DNA of 64,000 nt from Streptomyces sp. MMG1533 (GCF_001279775.1 NZ_LGDG01000002.1:1-64000), one strand, 5' to 3'. Counted from the first letter of the stretch, positions 35,147-44,333 are shown. Notes: generated from the sequence alone by a model not told the origin. Numbers and translations are program-made.

Positions 35147-35898
35147 GTCTGCTGACGGTCGAGAATCTCGAAGTACGGCACGGTCTGCTGCACGCCGTCC
35201 GCGAAGTCTCCTTCGCCGTGGACGAGGGCGAGGTCGTGGCGGTGGTCGGGGCCAACGGTGCCGGAAAGTCCACCCTGATGCGTGCCGTCGCCGGAGCACA
35301 CCGGCCGGCCGAGGGCCGTATCGGCCTGGACGGTGTGAATGTGACGGCCCAGCAGGCCCACGACCGTGTCGCGGCCGGGATAGCGCTGGTCCCCGAGGGG
35401 CGACGGCTCTTCGCCGACCTCACCGTGGAGGAGAACCTGCTGGTCGCGTCCCGGGTACGGCGCCACGGACCGTGGGACCTGGCAGCCGTCGTGGCCGCCT
35501 TCCCGCTGCTCGACGGGCTGCTGAAGCGGCGCGCCGGCAACCTCTCGGGCGGCGAGCAGCAGGCCGTGGCCATCGGCAGGGCGCTGATGACCAACCCCCG
35601 GCTGCTGCTGCTCGACGAGGTCTCGCTGGGCCTCGCGCCCATCGTGGTCGACACCCTCTACGACTCGCTCGGCACCATCCTCTCCGGCGGAACGACCGTG
35701 CTGCTGGTGGAGCAGGACCTCGGCCGCGCCCTGGGGGTGGCCAGGCGCGTGCTGTGCATGCTCGAAGGCCGCGTCGTCCTGGACGAACCCGCCGACGAGG
35801 TCACCCGCGAACAGGTCGTCGAGGCGTACTTCGGGCTGAGCCGGGCTGCGGCCCCGGACCGCGCCACCGCCGCAATCGTGCAGGAGGAGCCGGCATGA
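35143..35898 (+). CDS. ABC transporter ATPase, LivF-type
   Basis: 251 residues; its ATG overlaps the previous stop (ATGA). Walker A is GANGAGKSTLMR, the signature is a standard LSGGEQQAVAIGRAL, Walker B is RLLLLDEVSLGLAP and the H-loop region is LLVEQD. LALVPEGRRLFADLTVEENL is the hallmark of LivF. The partner ATPase has an abnormal signature, so the two sites of the dimer are likely unequal. Confidence 0.92.
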   Translation: MSLLTVENLEVRHGLLHAVREVSFAVDEGEVVAVVGANGAGKSTLMRAVAGAHRPAEGRIGLDGVNVTAQQAHDRVAAGIALVPEGRRLFADLTVEENLLVASRVRRHGPWDLAAVVAAFPLLDGLLKRRAGNLSGGEQQAVAIGRALMTNPRLLLLDEVSLGLAPIVVDTLYDSLGTILSGGTTVLLVEQDLGRALGVARRVLCMLEGRVVLDEPADEVTREQVVEAYFGLSRAAAPDRATAAIVQEEPA

Positions 35899-36767
35899 AC
35901 TGGATCAACGCCATCGTGCAGGGCGTCATGCTCGGCGGTGTCTACGCGCTCTTCGCCTGCGGCCTTTCCCTGATGTTCGGCGTCATGCGGACCGTCAACC
36001 TGAGCCACGGCGACCTCGCGGTCCTCGGCGCGTTCCTGGTCGCGGTGGTGGCAGCCGCCGTCGGCATCAGCCCGTTCTTCGCGGTACTGCTGGTCCTGCC
36101 CGTGATGGGCCTGGTCGGAGTGGCGTTGCAGCGGGGCATCCTCAGCAGGGCGCTGCGCACCGGCGAGATGTCGTCGATGCTGGCCACCTTCGGCCTCGCG
36201 ATCGTGCTGCAGAACGTGCTGCTGGAGATCTTCAGCGCCGACTCCCGCTCCCTGGACGTCGGTTCGCTGTCCACGTCCGGTCTCCAGCTCGGGTCGTCGG
36301 TGAGCATCCCGTATCTCGGCCTGCTCACCGTGGCGGTGGCGGTCGCGCTGCTCGGCGGGCTCCAGCTGATGCTGGCCCGTACGGGCATCGGCCGGGCGAT
36401 CCGCGCCACCGCCGCCGACGCGGACACCGCCGAGCTGGTCGGGATCGACAGCCGCCGGGTGTACGCCTGGGCCGCCGCCATCGCCGTCGCCACCGCGGGT
36501 CTGGCGGGAGCGTTCTTCGCGATGCGGTCGTCGTTCAGCCCGTCCATGGGGCCGACCCAGCTGCTGTTCGCCTTCGAGGTCGTCGTGATCGGAGGGCTCG
36601 GTTCGCTGTGGGGGACGCTCGTCGGGGGCATGGTCCTCGGCGTCGCCCAGACGGTCGGCGCGCAGGTGGATCCGCGCTTCTCCATCGTGGCCGGACACGC
36701 GGTGTTCCTCGCGGTTCTGGCCTTCCGTCCGCAGGGACTGCTCGGCATGAGAAGGAGCCGCACATGA
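35895..36767 (+). CDS. ABC permease, LivH-type
   Basis: 290 residues from the ATG at 35895, overlapping the LivF gene by 4 nt with AGGAGGAG before it. About eight membrane helices. Typical LivH text: QGVMLGGVYALFACGLSLMF, NLSHGDLAVLGAFLV, GIGRAIRATAADADTAELVG (the EAA-like coupling helix) and VVVIGGLGSLWGTLVGG. It forms the membrane channel with LivM. Confidence 0.92.
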   Translation: MNWINAIVQGVMLGGVYALFACGLSLMFGVMRTVNLSHGDLAVLGAFLVAVVAAAVGISPFFAVLLVLPVMGLVGVALQRGILSRALRTGEMSSMLATFGLAIVLQNVLLEIFSADSRSLDVGSLSTSGLQLGSSVSIPYLGLLTVAVAVALLGGLQLMLARTGIGRAIRATAADADTAELVGIDSRRVYAWAAAIAVATAGLAGAFFAMRSSFSPSMGPTQLLFAFEVVVIGGLGSLWGTLVGGMVLGVAQTVGAQVDPRFSIVAGHAVFLAVLAFRPQGLLGMRRSRT

Positions 36768-37801
36768 CCACCGCATCACCGGTGACCACCGCATCACCGA
36801 CGACCCCCGCCACCGCCACCATCCACCGGTGGACCTCCGTCTCCCGTACGGCGTCCGGTGCCCTGGCCGCCCTGCTGCTCGCCCTGGCGTTCGCGCCCTT
36901 CGTCTTCACACCCGAGGCGACCGCGAAGCTGACGGCCCTGTTCGTCCTCGTCATCGTCGCGGCCATGTGGAACGCGCTGGCGGGCTACGCCGGTCTGGTC
37001 TCCGTCGGCCAGCAGGGCTTCATCGGCCTAGGCGCGTACGGAGTCTTCCTCTTCGTCGACCGAGGCGTCAGCCCCTTTCTCGCGGTCGTCCTGGCAGCCC
37101 TGCTCGCGGGTGCCGTCGCCGTACCCACCTCGCTGCTCGCGTTCCGGCTCACCGGTGGGCAGTTCGCCATCGGCATGTGGGCGATCGCGGAGTTCTTCCG
37201 GCTGGTCGTGGTGAACACGCCTTCGCTGGGCGGCGGTTCCGGCCGCTCGCTCACCGATCTGTCGGCCACCGATCCGGCGGTGCGGCAGGCCCAGGTGTAC
37301 TGGCTCGCCCTCGCGCTGATGAGCGTGCTGCTGCTGGCCGTGTTCGTGCTGCTGCGCAGCAGGCTGGGGGCTTCGCTGGAGGCGATCCGCGACGACCCGG
37401 TGGGCGCGGCGTCCGTCGGGGTACGGGTCACCTCGGCGAAACGGCTGGTCTTCGTCCTGGCGGCGGTGGGCGGTGCCGCGGCCGGTGGACTCACCCTCGC
37501 GAGCACCCTGCGGGTGCAGCCGGACTCCATCTTCGGGGTCCACTGGTCCGCGTACATGATCTTCATGGTGGTCATCGGCGGCCTCGGCACCTTCGAGGGA
37601 CCGATCATCGGAGCGATCGTGTTCTTCCTGGTGCAGGACTGGTTCGGGGACACCGGAGGCACCTGGTACCTGATCGGGCTCGGCACCCTCGCCATCGGGA
37701 TGACGCTGTGGATGCCCCATGGGCTGTGGGGTACCGTGGCTCGCCGACGTGACCTGGAACTACTACCTGTCGGCTATCGGGTGAAGTCGCCGGTCGGGTG
37801 A
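36764..37801 (+). CDS. ABC permease, LivM-type
   Basis: 345 residues, ATG at 36764 overlapping the LivH stop, with AAGGAG before it. A Thr-rich cytoplasmic N-terminus precedes nine or so helices. LivM blocks: NALAGYAGLVSVGQQGFIGL, LGASLEAIRDDPVGAASVG (coupling helix) and MVVIGGLGTFEGPIIGA. Second half of the membrane channel. Confidence 0.92.
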   Translation: MTTASPVTTASPTTPATATIHRWTSVSRTASGALAALLLALAFAPFVFTPEATAKLTALFVLVIVAAMWNALAGYAGLVSVGQQGFIGLGAYGVFLFVDRGVSPFLAVVLAALLAGAVAVPTSLLAFRLTGGQFAIGMWAIAEFFRLVVVNTPSLGGGSGRSLTDLSATDPAVRQAQVYWLALALMSVLLLAVFVLLRSRLGASLEAIRDDPVGAASVGVRVTSAKRLVFVLAAVGGAAAGGLTLASTLRVQPDSIFGVHWSAYMIFMVVIGGLGTFEGPIIGAIVFFLVQDWFGDTGGTWYLIGLGTLAIGMTLWMPHGLWGTVARRRDLELLPVGYRVKSPVG

Positions 37802-37855
37802 CCTCGACGACGGCCTCGCCCGGCCTCCCCGACGACCGACCAAGAGGTGCGAACG

Positions 37856-38356
37856 ATGGCGGAGGCAGCCGATCGGGACCCCACTCCGGGTCCGGGTGCG
37901 GATCCCGATCCGGACCCCGAGGGCCACAAAGGCCCGCTGACGATCTATCTCGTCAAGCAACTCGAACTGGCCATCCGCTCCTTCATGGACGAGGCCCTGC
38001 GGCCGTACGGGCTCACGACGTTCCAGTACACGGCCCTGACCGTGCTTCAGCACCGAGGCAGGCTGTCCTCCGCCCAGTTGGCCCGCCGCTCCTTCGTCAG
38101 ACCCCAGACGATGCACGAGATCGTGCGTGCGCTGGAGGAGCGTGGGCTGCTCGAGCGCGCCCATGCCCCGGGAAACCGGCGGGTCATGGAGGCCCGGCTG
38201 ACGCGGGAGGGGGAGGACCTGCTGGCGGCGTGCGCGCCGGCGGTGCAGAGGCTGGAGGACCGGTTGCTGCTCGACATACCGGAGAAACGGCGGTCCGATT
38301 TCCGCCAGGGCCTGGAGGACGGGCTCGCCTCCTTGACGGGGTGGCACCACGGCTGA
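37856..38356 (+). CDS. MarR-family regulator
   Basis: 166 residues from the ATG at 37856 with AAGAGG at correct spacing; the GTG at 37847 lies inside that site. An acidic Asp/Pro-rich leader is followed by the MarR winged helix: GLTTFQYTALTVLQHRGRLS, SAQLARRSFVRPQTMHEIVR (recognition helix) and NRRVMEARLTREGEDLL (wing). The flanking helices dimerise. It is 54 nt after the LivM gene in the same direction, so it most likely senses the transported compound and controls the operon (inference). Confidence 0.9.
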   Translation: MAEAADRDPTPGPGADPDPDPEGHKGPLTIYLVKQLELAIRSFMDEALRPYGLTTFQYTALTVLQHRGRLSSAQLARRSFVRPQTMHEIVRALEERGLLERAHAPGNRRVMEARLTREGEDLLAACAPAVQRLEDRLLLDIPEKRRSDFRQGLEDGLASLTGWHHG

Positions 38357-38579
38357 CGACGCGGATCGGCGGGCCGCCGCCCCGGCCCGCCCCGCTCCCG
38401 CGCATCAGCGGTCCCGGAACTTCGGCGACTGTTGAGAATCTGCGAGCGCAGGACGTGAAGCGGGTGTGGATCTCGCCGCCGCGGGAGCCCGGGACGGCGC
38501 ACGCCGGCAGTTCTGGAAGGCCCGGGCGCCCCGAAGTCGCGTTCCCCGGCTGCAGCGGATCGCGCCGCTGGACAGGGCT

Positions 38580-38646
38580 CGCAGGTTCGAATCCTGCCGG
38601 AGGCACCAGCAGGAAGGCCCCGGACCGATCATGGTTCGGGGCCCTT
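38580..38646 (+). repeat. tRNA 3' end plus terminator, no tRNA body
   Basis: 38580-38608 matches the T arm, acceptor strand and CCA of the tRNA-Arg with one change (GGAGGCACCA for GGGGGCACCA). A hairpin like that after the tRNA follows at once (GGCCCCGGACCGATCATGGT, then TCGGGGCC). No D arm, anticodon arm or 5' acceptor strand fits within 120 nt upstream. It is either the displaced end of the target site of a large island or the relic of another tRNA. Confidence 0.8.
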
Positions 38647-38667
38647 GGTCGCCAGGTCTGACGTGCC

Positions 38668-38964
38668 TCAGCCGGCGGCCTTGGCGATGATGCGGTCCAT
38701 CTCCTCTTGACCAAAGGCCCGCAGGGTCGTGGTACGGACGTTGCCCACTCCGCCGAGCTGCAGGAGCGCCGCGGTGGCGATCTCGTCGTCGGGCGCTTCG
38801 ACAACGGCCACCAGGTCGTACGGACCGACGGTCCAGTAGATGTTCAGGAGCTTCGCCCCGAGCTTCTGTACCCCCGAGGCGAAGGCCTCGGCACGCTTCG
38901 CGGTGTCCTTGTAGTTCCGGATCCCTTGATCGGTCCAGTTCAGCAACGTGACATACGTCGGCAT
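38668..38964 (-). CDS. GYD-domain protein
   Basis: 98 residues from the ATG at 38964 with AAGGTGAAAAGG upstream. It is almost entirely one GYD domain: MPTYVTLLNWTDQGIRNYKD, then WTVGPYDLVAVVEAPDDE, and TTLRAFGQEEMDRIIAK. GYD proteins are small alpha/beta dimers of unknown role, common in Streptomyces. No signal or membrane part. It stands alone just outside the tRNA relic. Confidence 0.9.
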   Translation of the reverse strand: MPTYVTLLNWTDQGIRNYKDTAKRAEAFASGVQKLGAKLLNIYWTVGPYDLVAVVEAPDDEIATAALLQLGGVGNVRTTTLRAFGQEEMDRIIAKAAG

Positions 38965-39836
38965 GGCCTTTTCACCTTCATGAGGGAACACATCGCAAGG
39001 CCAATCCTCGGCATAACCGCCGAAACATGCAGAACATGCGCACCCGAATGAGCAATACGGGCAATCACAGTGGGACCAGTCGAGATGCACTTCGCCAACA
39101 GAGGCGCCACTGAAAGGCCAGATGGTCCACCCCGGCGTGGAAGGCGCGGACGAACAGTCCGAACATGACCAACACCCCGCCCCACAGTCCCCAACCGGCG
39201 CTGCACGCCCCGATCCGTGCGGCCACCACGGCCACGGCGGGCCAGTGCAAAGCGCGCCACGCAGTCGGGCGCCGATCGGTGTGACCGGGGTGGCCATGGA
39301 CGTCGTCGGGTTCGTCATACCGACGACGACGATGCCTTCGCCGTCCCCGTGGGGCGTCGGACCAGGAACTGAACTGCAGGGTCAGACCTGGGTATGACCC
39401 GTCGGGCCGCCTGACCAGCACCGCATCCAGCCCACTGCACGAGCAGTTGACGTCTCGTCAGGAAGGCATTCATGCGGAACACGGACGGCACACATGAAAG
39501 CGGGAATCAACCGACCCACCCTCTTCACGGCGACTCACCGCGCAAGAGGATGAACCACGGCAGAGGCAGCCCCAGGCGCCCTGCGCTTTTCAAGATCACC
39601 CAAGGGGCCGGACGAGCTGACCCTTCGTCACCTGTGCGGTGAATTCTTCCCATCTCGCCCTCAGGGCCGCTCACCTGTGTAAATGATCAAAGGAGTGCGG
39701 TCGCCGGGTGTGGCCGGGTGACCCATCCGTCCGTATGTCGTGTTGCAGATCTGACGGTCTGTCGGTCTTCTCATAAGCGAAGCACAACAACGGTGCCGCG
39801 CATCCCGGCCGGCCACTGCTTCCTCGGAGGAACTTC
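38965..39836. other. long non-coding stretch, lower GC
   Basis: About 870 bp. Minus-strand frames near 39065-39320 have hydrophobic runs but are Cys/Trp/Arg-rich with no ribosome site, and were not accepted. 39430-39760 shows nothing. Confidence 0.4.
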
Positions 39837-40337
39837 ATGCGTATCAAGTGTGCAGGCGCCGGCATCGGTCTGGTTCTCGGTGCCGTCGGACTGTCGAGCC
39901 CAGCCGCAGCAGCCGCGAGCGGCCCCGCCAGTGATTCAGGTATCCACATCAGCACGAGACACGCCGCCCCAGGCTCAACCGTCAGCGTCAGCACCACAGC
40001 CTGTGGCTCGGAGACCTATGGGAAGGGCGAGTCTGAGGCAGGAGGCAAGTTCCACCTCTTCCCAGGCGACCGCCAGGGCGTACTGGCCGGCGAATTCCAG
40101 GTGCCGACCGGAACCGAGCCCGGTAGTTACACCGTCACCCTGAAGTGCCCGCCCCGAGTCAAAGTCACGGGCACGTTCATGGTCGGCAACGGCAACCCCA
40201 GCGGAGCGGTCGATGCTGGGTTCGGAGCGGCCGACGACAAGGGCACACAGCTTGCCCTAGGAGCGGTGCTGCTCGCCGGAGCCGCCGCCGGAGGCGCGAT
40301 CAAGATGCGCCGCCGCCCGGCCGGTGCCCGCACCTGA
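39837..40337 (+). CDS. secreted protein, probable sortase substrate
   Basis: 166 residues, ATG at 39837 after CGGAGG. Signal peptide about 1-27 (AGIGLVLGAVGLSSPAAAAA); a small beta domain (ISTRHAAPGSTVSVSTTACG, a Cys pair, PGSYTVTLKCPP); then the C-terminal GAVDAGFGAADDKG, a hydrophobic helix (LALGAVLLAGAAAGGAIK) and a basic tail MRRRPAGART. This is the layout of a sortase-anchored protein, but there is no LPXTG. The adjacent class F sortase gene (103 nt downstream) supports a noncanonical sorting signal (inference). Confidence 0.78.
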   Translation: MRIKCAGAGIGLVLGAVGLSSPAAAAASGPASDSGIHISTRHAAPGSTVSVSTTACGSETYGKGESEAGGKFHLFPGDRQGVLAGEFQVPTGTEPGSYTVTLKCPPRVKVTGTFMVGNGNPSGAVDAGFGAADDKGTQLALGAVLLAGAAAGGAIKMRRRPAGART

Positions 40338-40440
40338 CGCTCTGCTCCATCGGCCCAGCCCCCCGGCCCGTGTCGGTCCGGGGGCTCGGGTCGCACCCCG
40401 TCTTCACTCATTTCGGCCGCGAAGCGGAGGCGCCAGAGCG

Positions 40441-41112
40441 ATGGCACCCGGCGACGAGCCCGTCGAACCTTCTCCCCTGTTCACCTCCTCCACCAAGATT
40501 CTCGCCTGCACCCTGCTGACGGGCTTGATGCTGGTGATCACGGCGCTCCGGGGCGGACAGCCTCCGCAACCTTCGACCGTGCAGTCCTTCTCCTCCTCCC
40601 CACGGCCCGGTCCCAGCAACACCGCCTCGGCCCACTACCCCTCCGTGTCGGCGCTGCCCCCGTCTGATCCGGTCCAGCTGCGGGTCCCCGCCATCGGCGT
40701 GAATGCCCCGATGACGGAACTGACCCTCGACGAGACAGGGGCACTGCGCCCACCATCGGCAGACATGCCGGCCTTTGCCGGGTGGTACGGCGACGGCACG
40801 ACTCCCGGCTCAGTGGGGACAGCCGTCACGACGGGACATGTCGACACGCAGCAAGGCCCCGGGGTTTTCTACCGGCTCGGGGCACTGGCCAAGGGCGACA
40901 CCATCGAGATCACCCGGGCAGACCGGCGAACAGCAGTCTTCACGGTCGACGCCGTGGAGCTCTACGCCAAGGAGGCGTTTCCGGACGAGAAGGTCTATGG
41001 CAGTTCCGACCGGCCCGAACTACGCGTGATCACCTGTGGGGGTGAATACGCCGAAGAGACTGGCTACCAGGGCAATGTCGTGGTCTACGCGACGCTGACC
41101 GCGGTGACGTGA
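40441..41112 (+). CDS. class F sortase
   Basis: 223 residues from the ATG at 40441, preceded by GGAGG at somewhat long spacing. One N-terminal membrane anchor (ILACTLLTGLMLVITAL), a Ser/Pro linker, then the sortase barrel: LRVPAIGVNAPMTEL, the catalytic His in TAVTTGHVDT, the Cys in RVITCGGEY, and an Arg (SSDRPELRVI) near the active site. It cleaves and transfers a surface protein, most likely the one encoded directly upstream. Confidence 0.88.
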   Translation: MAPGDEPVEPSPLFTSSTKILACTLLTGLMLVITALRGGQPPQPSTVQSFSSSPRPGPSNTASAHYPSVSALPPSDPVQLRVPAIGVNAPMTELTLDETGALRPPSADMPAFAGWYGDGTTPGSVGTAVTTGHVDTQQGPGVFYRLGALAKGDTIEITRADRRTAVFTVDAVELYAKEAFPDEKVYGSSDRPELRVITCGGEYAEETGYQGNVVVYATLTAVT

Positions 41113-41322
41113 CCACACCGAACCAGCCTGTTCGTCATGCCCCGACCCGCCGTGCCCGTGGCCGTCCGATCCGTGCCCGCATGGCGATGCGCGGCGAGGG
41201 AGGCGAAAATGGGATCAGCCGGACAGGAGCCACCCGATCAGCGGACTTGAAGGCTCCGGAATCCGCGAGCGGGACATCAAGGTATCTCCCGCGGGTGCAG
41301 GTAGGAACACAGGTGATGGCTC
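41113..41322. other. intergenic, no gene seen
   Basis: No coding frame. It presumably carries the promoter of the amidotransferase gene. Confidence 0.35.
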
Positions 41323-42159
41323 ATGTGCCGATGGCTCGCTTACTCGGGAACGCCCCTGCTGCTCGACACCATCCTCTACAAACCTGCCCACTCGCTGATC
41401 GATCAGAGCCTCCACTCCAAACTGGGTGTCGAGACGACGAACGGCGACGGTTTCGGCGTCGGGTGGTACGCGCAGGAAAGCATCGACACCCCAGCCTTGC
41501 TCAAGGACATCGGCCCCGCCTGGAACAACCGCAACCTGAGGGAGATCGCGGATCATGTCCGCTCCCCGTTGTTCTTCGCCCACATACGGGCGTCGACCGG
41601 CACGGCGGTGCAGCAGACGAATTGCCACCCGTTCCGGCACGGCCGTTGGATGTGGATGCACAACGGTGCCATCACAGGTTTCCACCTCATACGCCGCGAG
41701 TTGTCCCTGCTTGTGGACCCTGAGCTGTTCTCCGACATCGAAGGAACGACGGACTCGGAGATGATGTTCTACCTGGCCGTCACCTTCGGCCTGGACCAGG
41801 ACCCGCCGGGTGCCGTGGCCCGGATGGTGGGAGTGGTGGAGCGCAGCGGCCGCGACCACGGTGTGGAGTTCCCGGTCCAGATGACGATCGCCGTGACCGA
41901 CGGCGAACGCCTATGGGCCTTCCGGTACTCGAGCCAGGGCGCTTCCCGGTCGTTGTTCTACAGCACCCGCGTGGACACCCTGCGCAAACTGCACCCCGAT
42001 ATGGCGTTCCTGGAGGAAGTGTCCGACGAGACCCGCCTCATCGTGTCCGAACCCCTCGGTGATCTGCCGGGTGCCTGGAACGAGGTGCCCGAGAGCAGCT
42101 ACGGCGTCGTACATGCCGGAGCCGACGAGTTGTATTCCTTCGCCCCACAACCGGCATGA
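41323..42159 (+). CDS. class II glutamine amidotransferase
   Basis: 278 residues starting MCRWLAYSGTPLLLDTILYK; after Met removal Cys1 is the nucleophile of the Ntn glutaminase. Further typical blocks: GDGFGVGWYA, FAHIRASTGTAVQQTNCHPF, WMWMHNGAITGF and DSEMMFYL. It hydrolyses an amide or gamma-glutamyl bond; relatives include YafJ and EgtC. There are no ergothioneine genes around it, so EgtC function is not implied. No partner synthase domain is attached. Confidence 0.88.
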   Translation: MCRWLAYSGTPLLLDTILYKPAHSLIDQSLHSKLGVETTNGDGFGVGWYAQESIDTPALLKDIGPAWNNRNLREIADHVRSPLFFAHIRASTGTAVQQTNCHPFRHGRWMWMHNGAITGFHLIRRELSLLVDPELFSDIEGTTDSEMMFYLAVTFGLDQDPPGAVARMVGVVERSGRDHGVEFPVQMTIAVTDGERLWAFRYSSQGASRSLFYSTRVDTLRKLHPDMAFLEEVSDETRLIVSEPLGDLPGAWNEVPESSYGVVHAGADELYSFAPQPA

Positions 42160-42303
42160 CACGTCAGCAGATCGCGGACCAGGTCGCGTCGGCGGTCGTC
42201 GGTCGTGACCCCTTGCTCCTGCTGGTGCCCGTGCTGCTGCGCCCTGGCCTGGGCGCGCCGTGCGCGAGGCCCGGATGGGTTCTACGGTTGAGGGGAGACC
42301 CCC

Positions 42304-42342
42304 CATTTGCGGAACGCATTTGCGGAACTCATCTGCGGAACT
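42304..42342 (+). repeat. 13-bp tandem repeat, three copies
   Basis: CATTTGCGGAACG, CATTTGCGGAACT and CATCTGCGGAACT lie end to end, 58 nt before the start of the next gene. The position suits a regulator-binding array or a leader element. Confidence 0.8.
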
Positions 42343-42399
42343 CGGTTCTTTCCGCCTCACACCCCCTCGGGCTCGAAACTCACCAGGAGGGCATACGAC

Positions 42400-42726
42400 A
42401 TGTCCACTGCATCCGACACCCCTGTCCTGGACACCCTCGCCGCCATGACGGTCGACTCGATCGAGCGATGCGGGCTGGCCCCGGACATGCTCATCCTCAC
42501 GCGCATCGCGGCACTCGCCGCCTCGGACGCCCCTCCCATCTCCTACGCGGCCCATATCGACCCCGCCATCAAGACCGGCCTGACCGCCGAACAACTGCAG
42601 GACGTCCTGGTCGCCATCGCACCCATCGTGGGCACCGCCCGCGTCATGACGGCAGCGGGCAACATCGCCACGGCGTTCGGCATCGCCATCGCCGTCGCCG
42701 ATGCCGAGATCGAAACCCAGGGCTGA
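42400..42726 (+). CDS. carboxymuconolactone decarboxylase-like protein
   Basis: 108 residues from the ATG at 42400 with AGGAGG before it. All helical, with LTRIAALAASDAPPISYAAH and KTGLTAEQLQDVLVAIAPIV. This is the AhpD/CMD fold, but the CxxC pair of peroxidase-type members is missing (the only Cys is in IERCGLAPD), so peroxidase activity is doubtful. Followed by a repeat-rich gap (GGGTCCGA units at 42795-42845) and a DUF2252 gene in the same direction. Confidence 0.8.
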   Translation: MSTASDTPVLDTLAAMTVDSIERCGLAPDMLILTRIAALAASDAPPISYAAHIDPAIKTGLTAEQLQDVLVAIAPIVGTARVMTAAGNIATAFGIAIAVADAEIETQG

Positions 42727-42896
42727 GAGCCGCCGCCCACCCGGCATCGATGACCCGCGCGGCCGGCATCGGACAGAAGACCAAGGAACTGCCCGTCGGG
42801 TCCATCGGGTCCGACGGGTCCGATGGGGCCCGACGGGTCCGACGTGCCCTGTGCCGGGCGTCCCCATGGTCGCAGGACCAGGCAGGAGCGTCCGTG

Positions 42897-44333
42897 ATGT
42901 CCCAGAACGCGACCACGGCCATGCGCGCGGCGCCCCACACCACGCCCGAGGATCGCGCGGCTCTCGGCAAGGAGGCGCGGCGCCGCTCGCCGCGGTCGGG
43001 TCACGCCGTGTACAGGCCGTCTCCCGACCGGCCGGACCCGCTGACGATCCTGGAGGCGCAGTCCGCGGCACGCGTGCCCGAACTCGTCCCGATCCGCTAC
43101 GGCCGGATGGTGGAGTCCCCGTTCCGCTTCTACCGGGGCGCCGCCGCGATCATGGCGTCCGACCTGGCCGACAGCCCGACCTCGGGACTCACGGCCCAGC
43201 TGTGCGGGGACGCGCACCTGCTGAACTTCCGTCTGCTCGCCTCGCCGGAGCGGCAGTTGGTGTTCGACATCAACGACTTCGACGAGACGCTGCCGGGGCC
43301 CTGGGAGTGGGACGTCAAGCGGCTGTCGGCGAGTCTCGTCATCGCGGGCCGGGCGAACGGCTTCGACGACGCCGAACGCGCCCGCATCGTGAGCTCCACG
43401 GTCCGTTCGTACCGCGAGGCGATGATCCGCTTCGCGGGCACGGGCAACCTCGACGTCTGGTACGCGAAGATCGACGCGGACCTCCTCGAGTCCCTGGTCG
43501 CAAGCCGACTCCACGGAACGAAGCGCGGTCAGAAGAACCTGGCCCGCGCCATGGCCAAGGCCCGCACGCGCGACAGCCTCCAGGCTTTCGACAAGCTCAC
43601 GGAGACGGTCGACGGCCGGCCCAGGATCGCGGCGGATCCCCCGCTGCTCGTCCCGGCCGGCGACCTGCTGCCGGACGTCGAGCGCAGCGCGCTGGAGCGC
43701 CGGTTCCGCGGTCTGATCGAGCGGTACGGCCGCACTCTCGCTTCCGACCGGCGCACGCTCCTGGCCGACTACCGTCTGGCCGACGTCGCCCGCAAGGTGG
43801 TCGGCGTCGGCAGCGTCGGAACCCGATGCTGGATCTTTCTCCTGCTCGGCCGGGACGACCGCGACCCGCTCTTCCTCCAGGCCAAGGAAGCCGACACCTC
43901 CGTGCTCGCCGCACACGTCGGCACCAGCCGCTACCCCAACCAGGGCGAGCGGGTGGTCTCGGGCCAGCGGCTGATGCAGGCCACGAGCGACATCTTCCTC
44001 GGCTGGGAGCGGGTGGACGGGATCGACGGCAAGCAGCGCGACTTCTACGTCCGCCAGCTGCGCGACTGGAAGGGCATCGCCATGCCGGAGCGGATGCGGC
44101 CGAAGGACATGGAGGCGTTCGGCGAACTGTGCGGGGTCACGCTGGCTCGTGCGCACGCGCGGTCCGGCGACCGCATCGCGATCGCCGCATACCTGGGCGG
44201 CGGCGACTCGTTCGACCGCGCACTCGCCACCTTCGCGGAGGCATACGCCGACCAGAACGAGCGTGACCACCAGGCCCTGGTCGACGCGGTGCGCGCGGGC
44301 CGGCTACCCGCGGAGGAGCTGCCGGCAGCCTGA
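42897..44333 (+). CDS. DUF2252 family protein
   Basis: 478 residues from the ATG at 42897 (a GTG directly before it is possible). Typical family blocks: RYGRMVESPFRFYRGAAAIM, LCGDAHLLNFRLLASPERQL, FDINDFDETLPGPWEWDVKR and YPNQGERVVSGQRLMQ. GDAHLxNF and FDINDFDE recall the catalytic loops of aminoglycoside-kinase-like folds, so a phosphotransferase reaction is plausible (inference). No signal peptide. The substrate is unknown. Confidence 0.88.
   Translation: MSQNATTAMRAAPHTTPEDRAALGKEARRRSPRSGHAVYRPSPDRPDPLTILEAQSAARVPELVPIRYGRMVESPFRFYRGAAAIMASDLADSPTSGLTAQLCGDAHLLNFRLLASPERQLVFDINDFDETLPGPWEWDVKRLSASLVIAGRANGFDDAERARIVSSTVRSYREAMIRFAGTGNLDVWYAKIDADLLESLVASRLHGTKRGQKNLARAMAKARTRDSLQAFDKLTETVDGRPRIAADPPLLVPAGDLLPDVERSALERRFRGLIERYGRTLASDRRTLLADYRLADVARKVVGVGSVGTRCWIFLLLGRDDRDPLFLQAKEADTSVLAAHVGTSRYPNQGERVVSGQRLMQATSDIFLGWERVDGIDGKQRDFYVRQLRDWKGIAMPERMRPKDMEAFGELCGVTLARAHARSGDRIAIAAYLGGGDSFDRALATFAEAYADQNERDHQALVDAVRAGRLPAEELPAA

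Noticed and set aside
38500..38608. A complete tRNA ending at 38608
   Set aside because: The T arm and CCA are perfect, but no matching 5' acceptor strand GCCTCCG, D arm or anticodon arm lies upstream.
39065..39421. A minus-strand membrane-like protein
   Set aside because: Hydrophobic runs are mixed with Trp/Arg/Cys-rich sequence, with no ribosome site and competing frames of equal quality.
42543..44270. A 575-residue frame opposite the DUF2252 gene
   Set aside because: No ribosome site or domain; the plus strand has clear family motifs.
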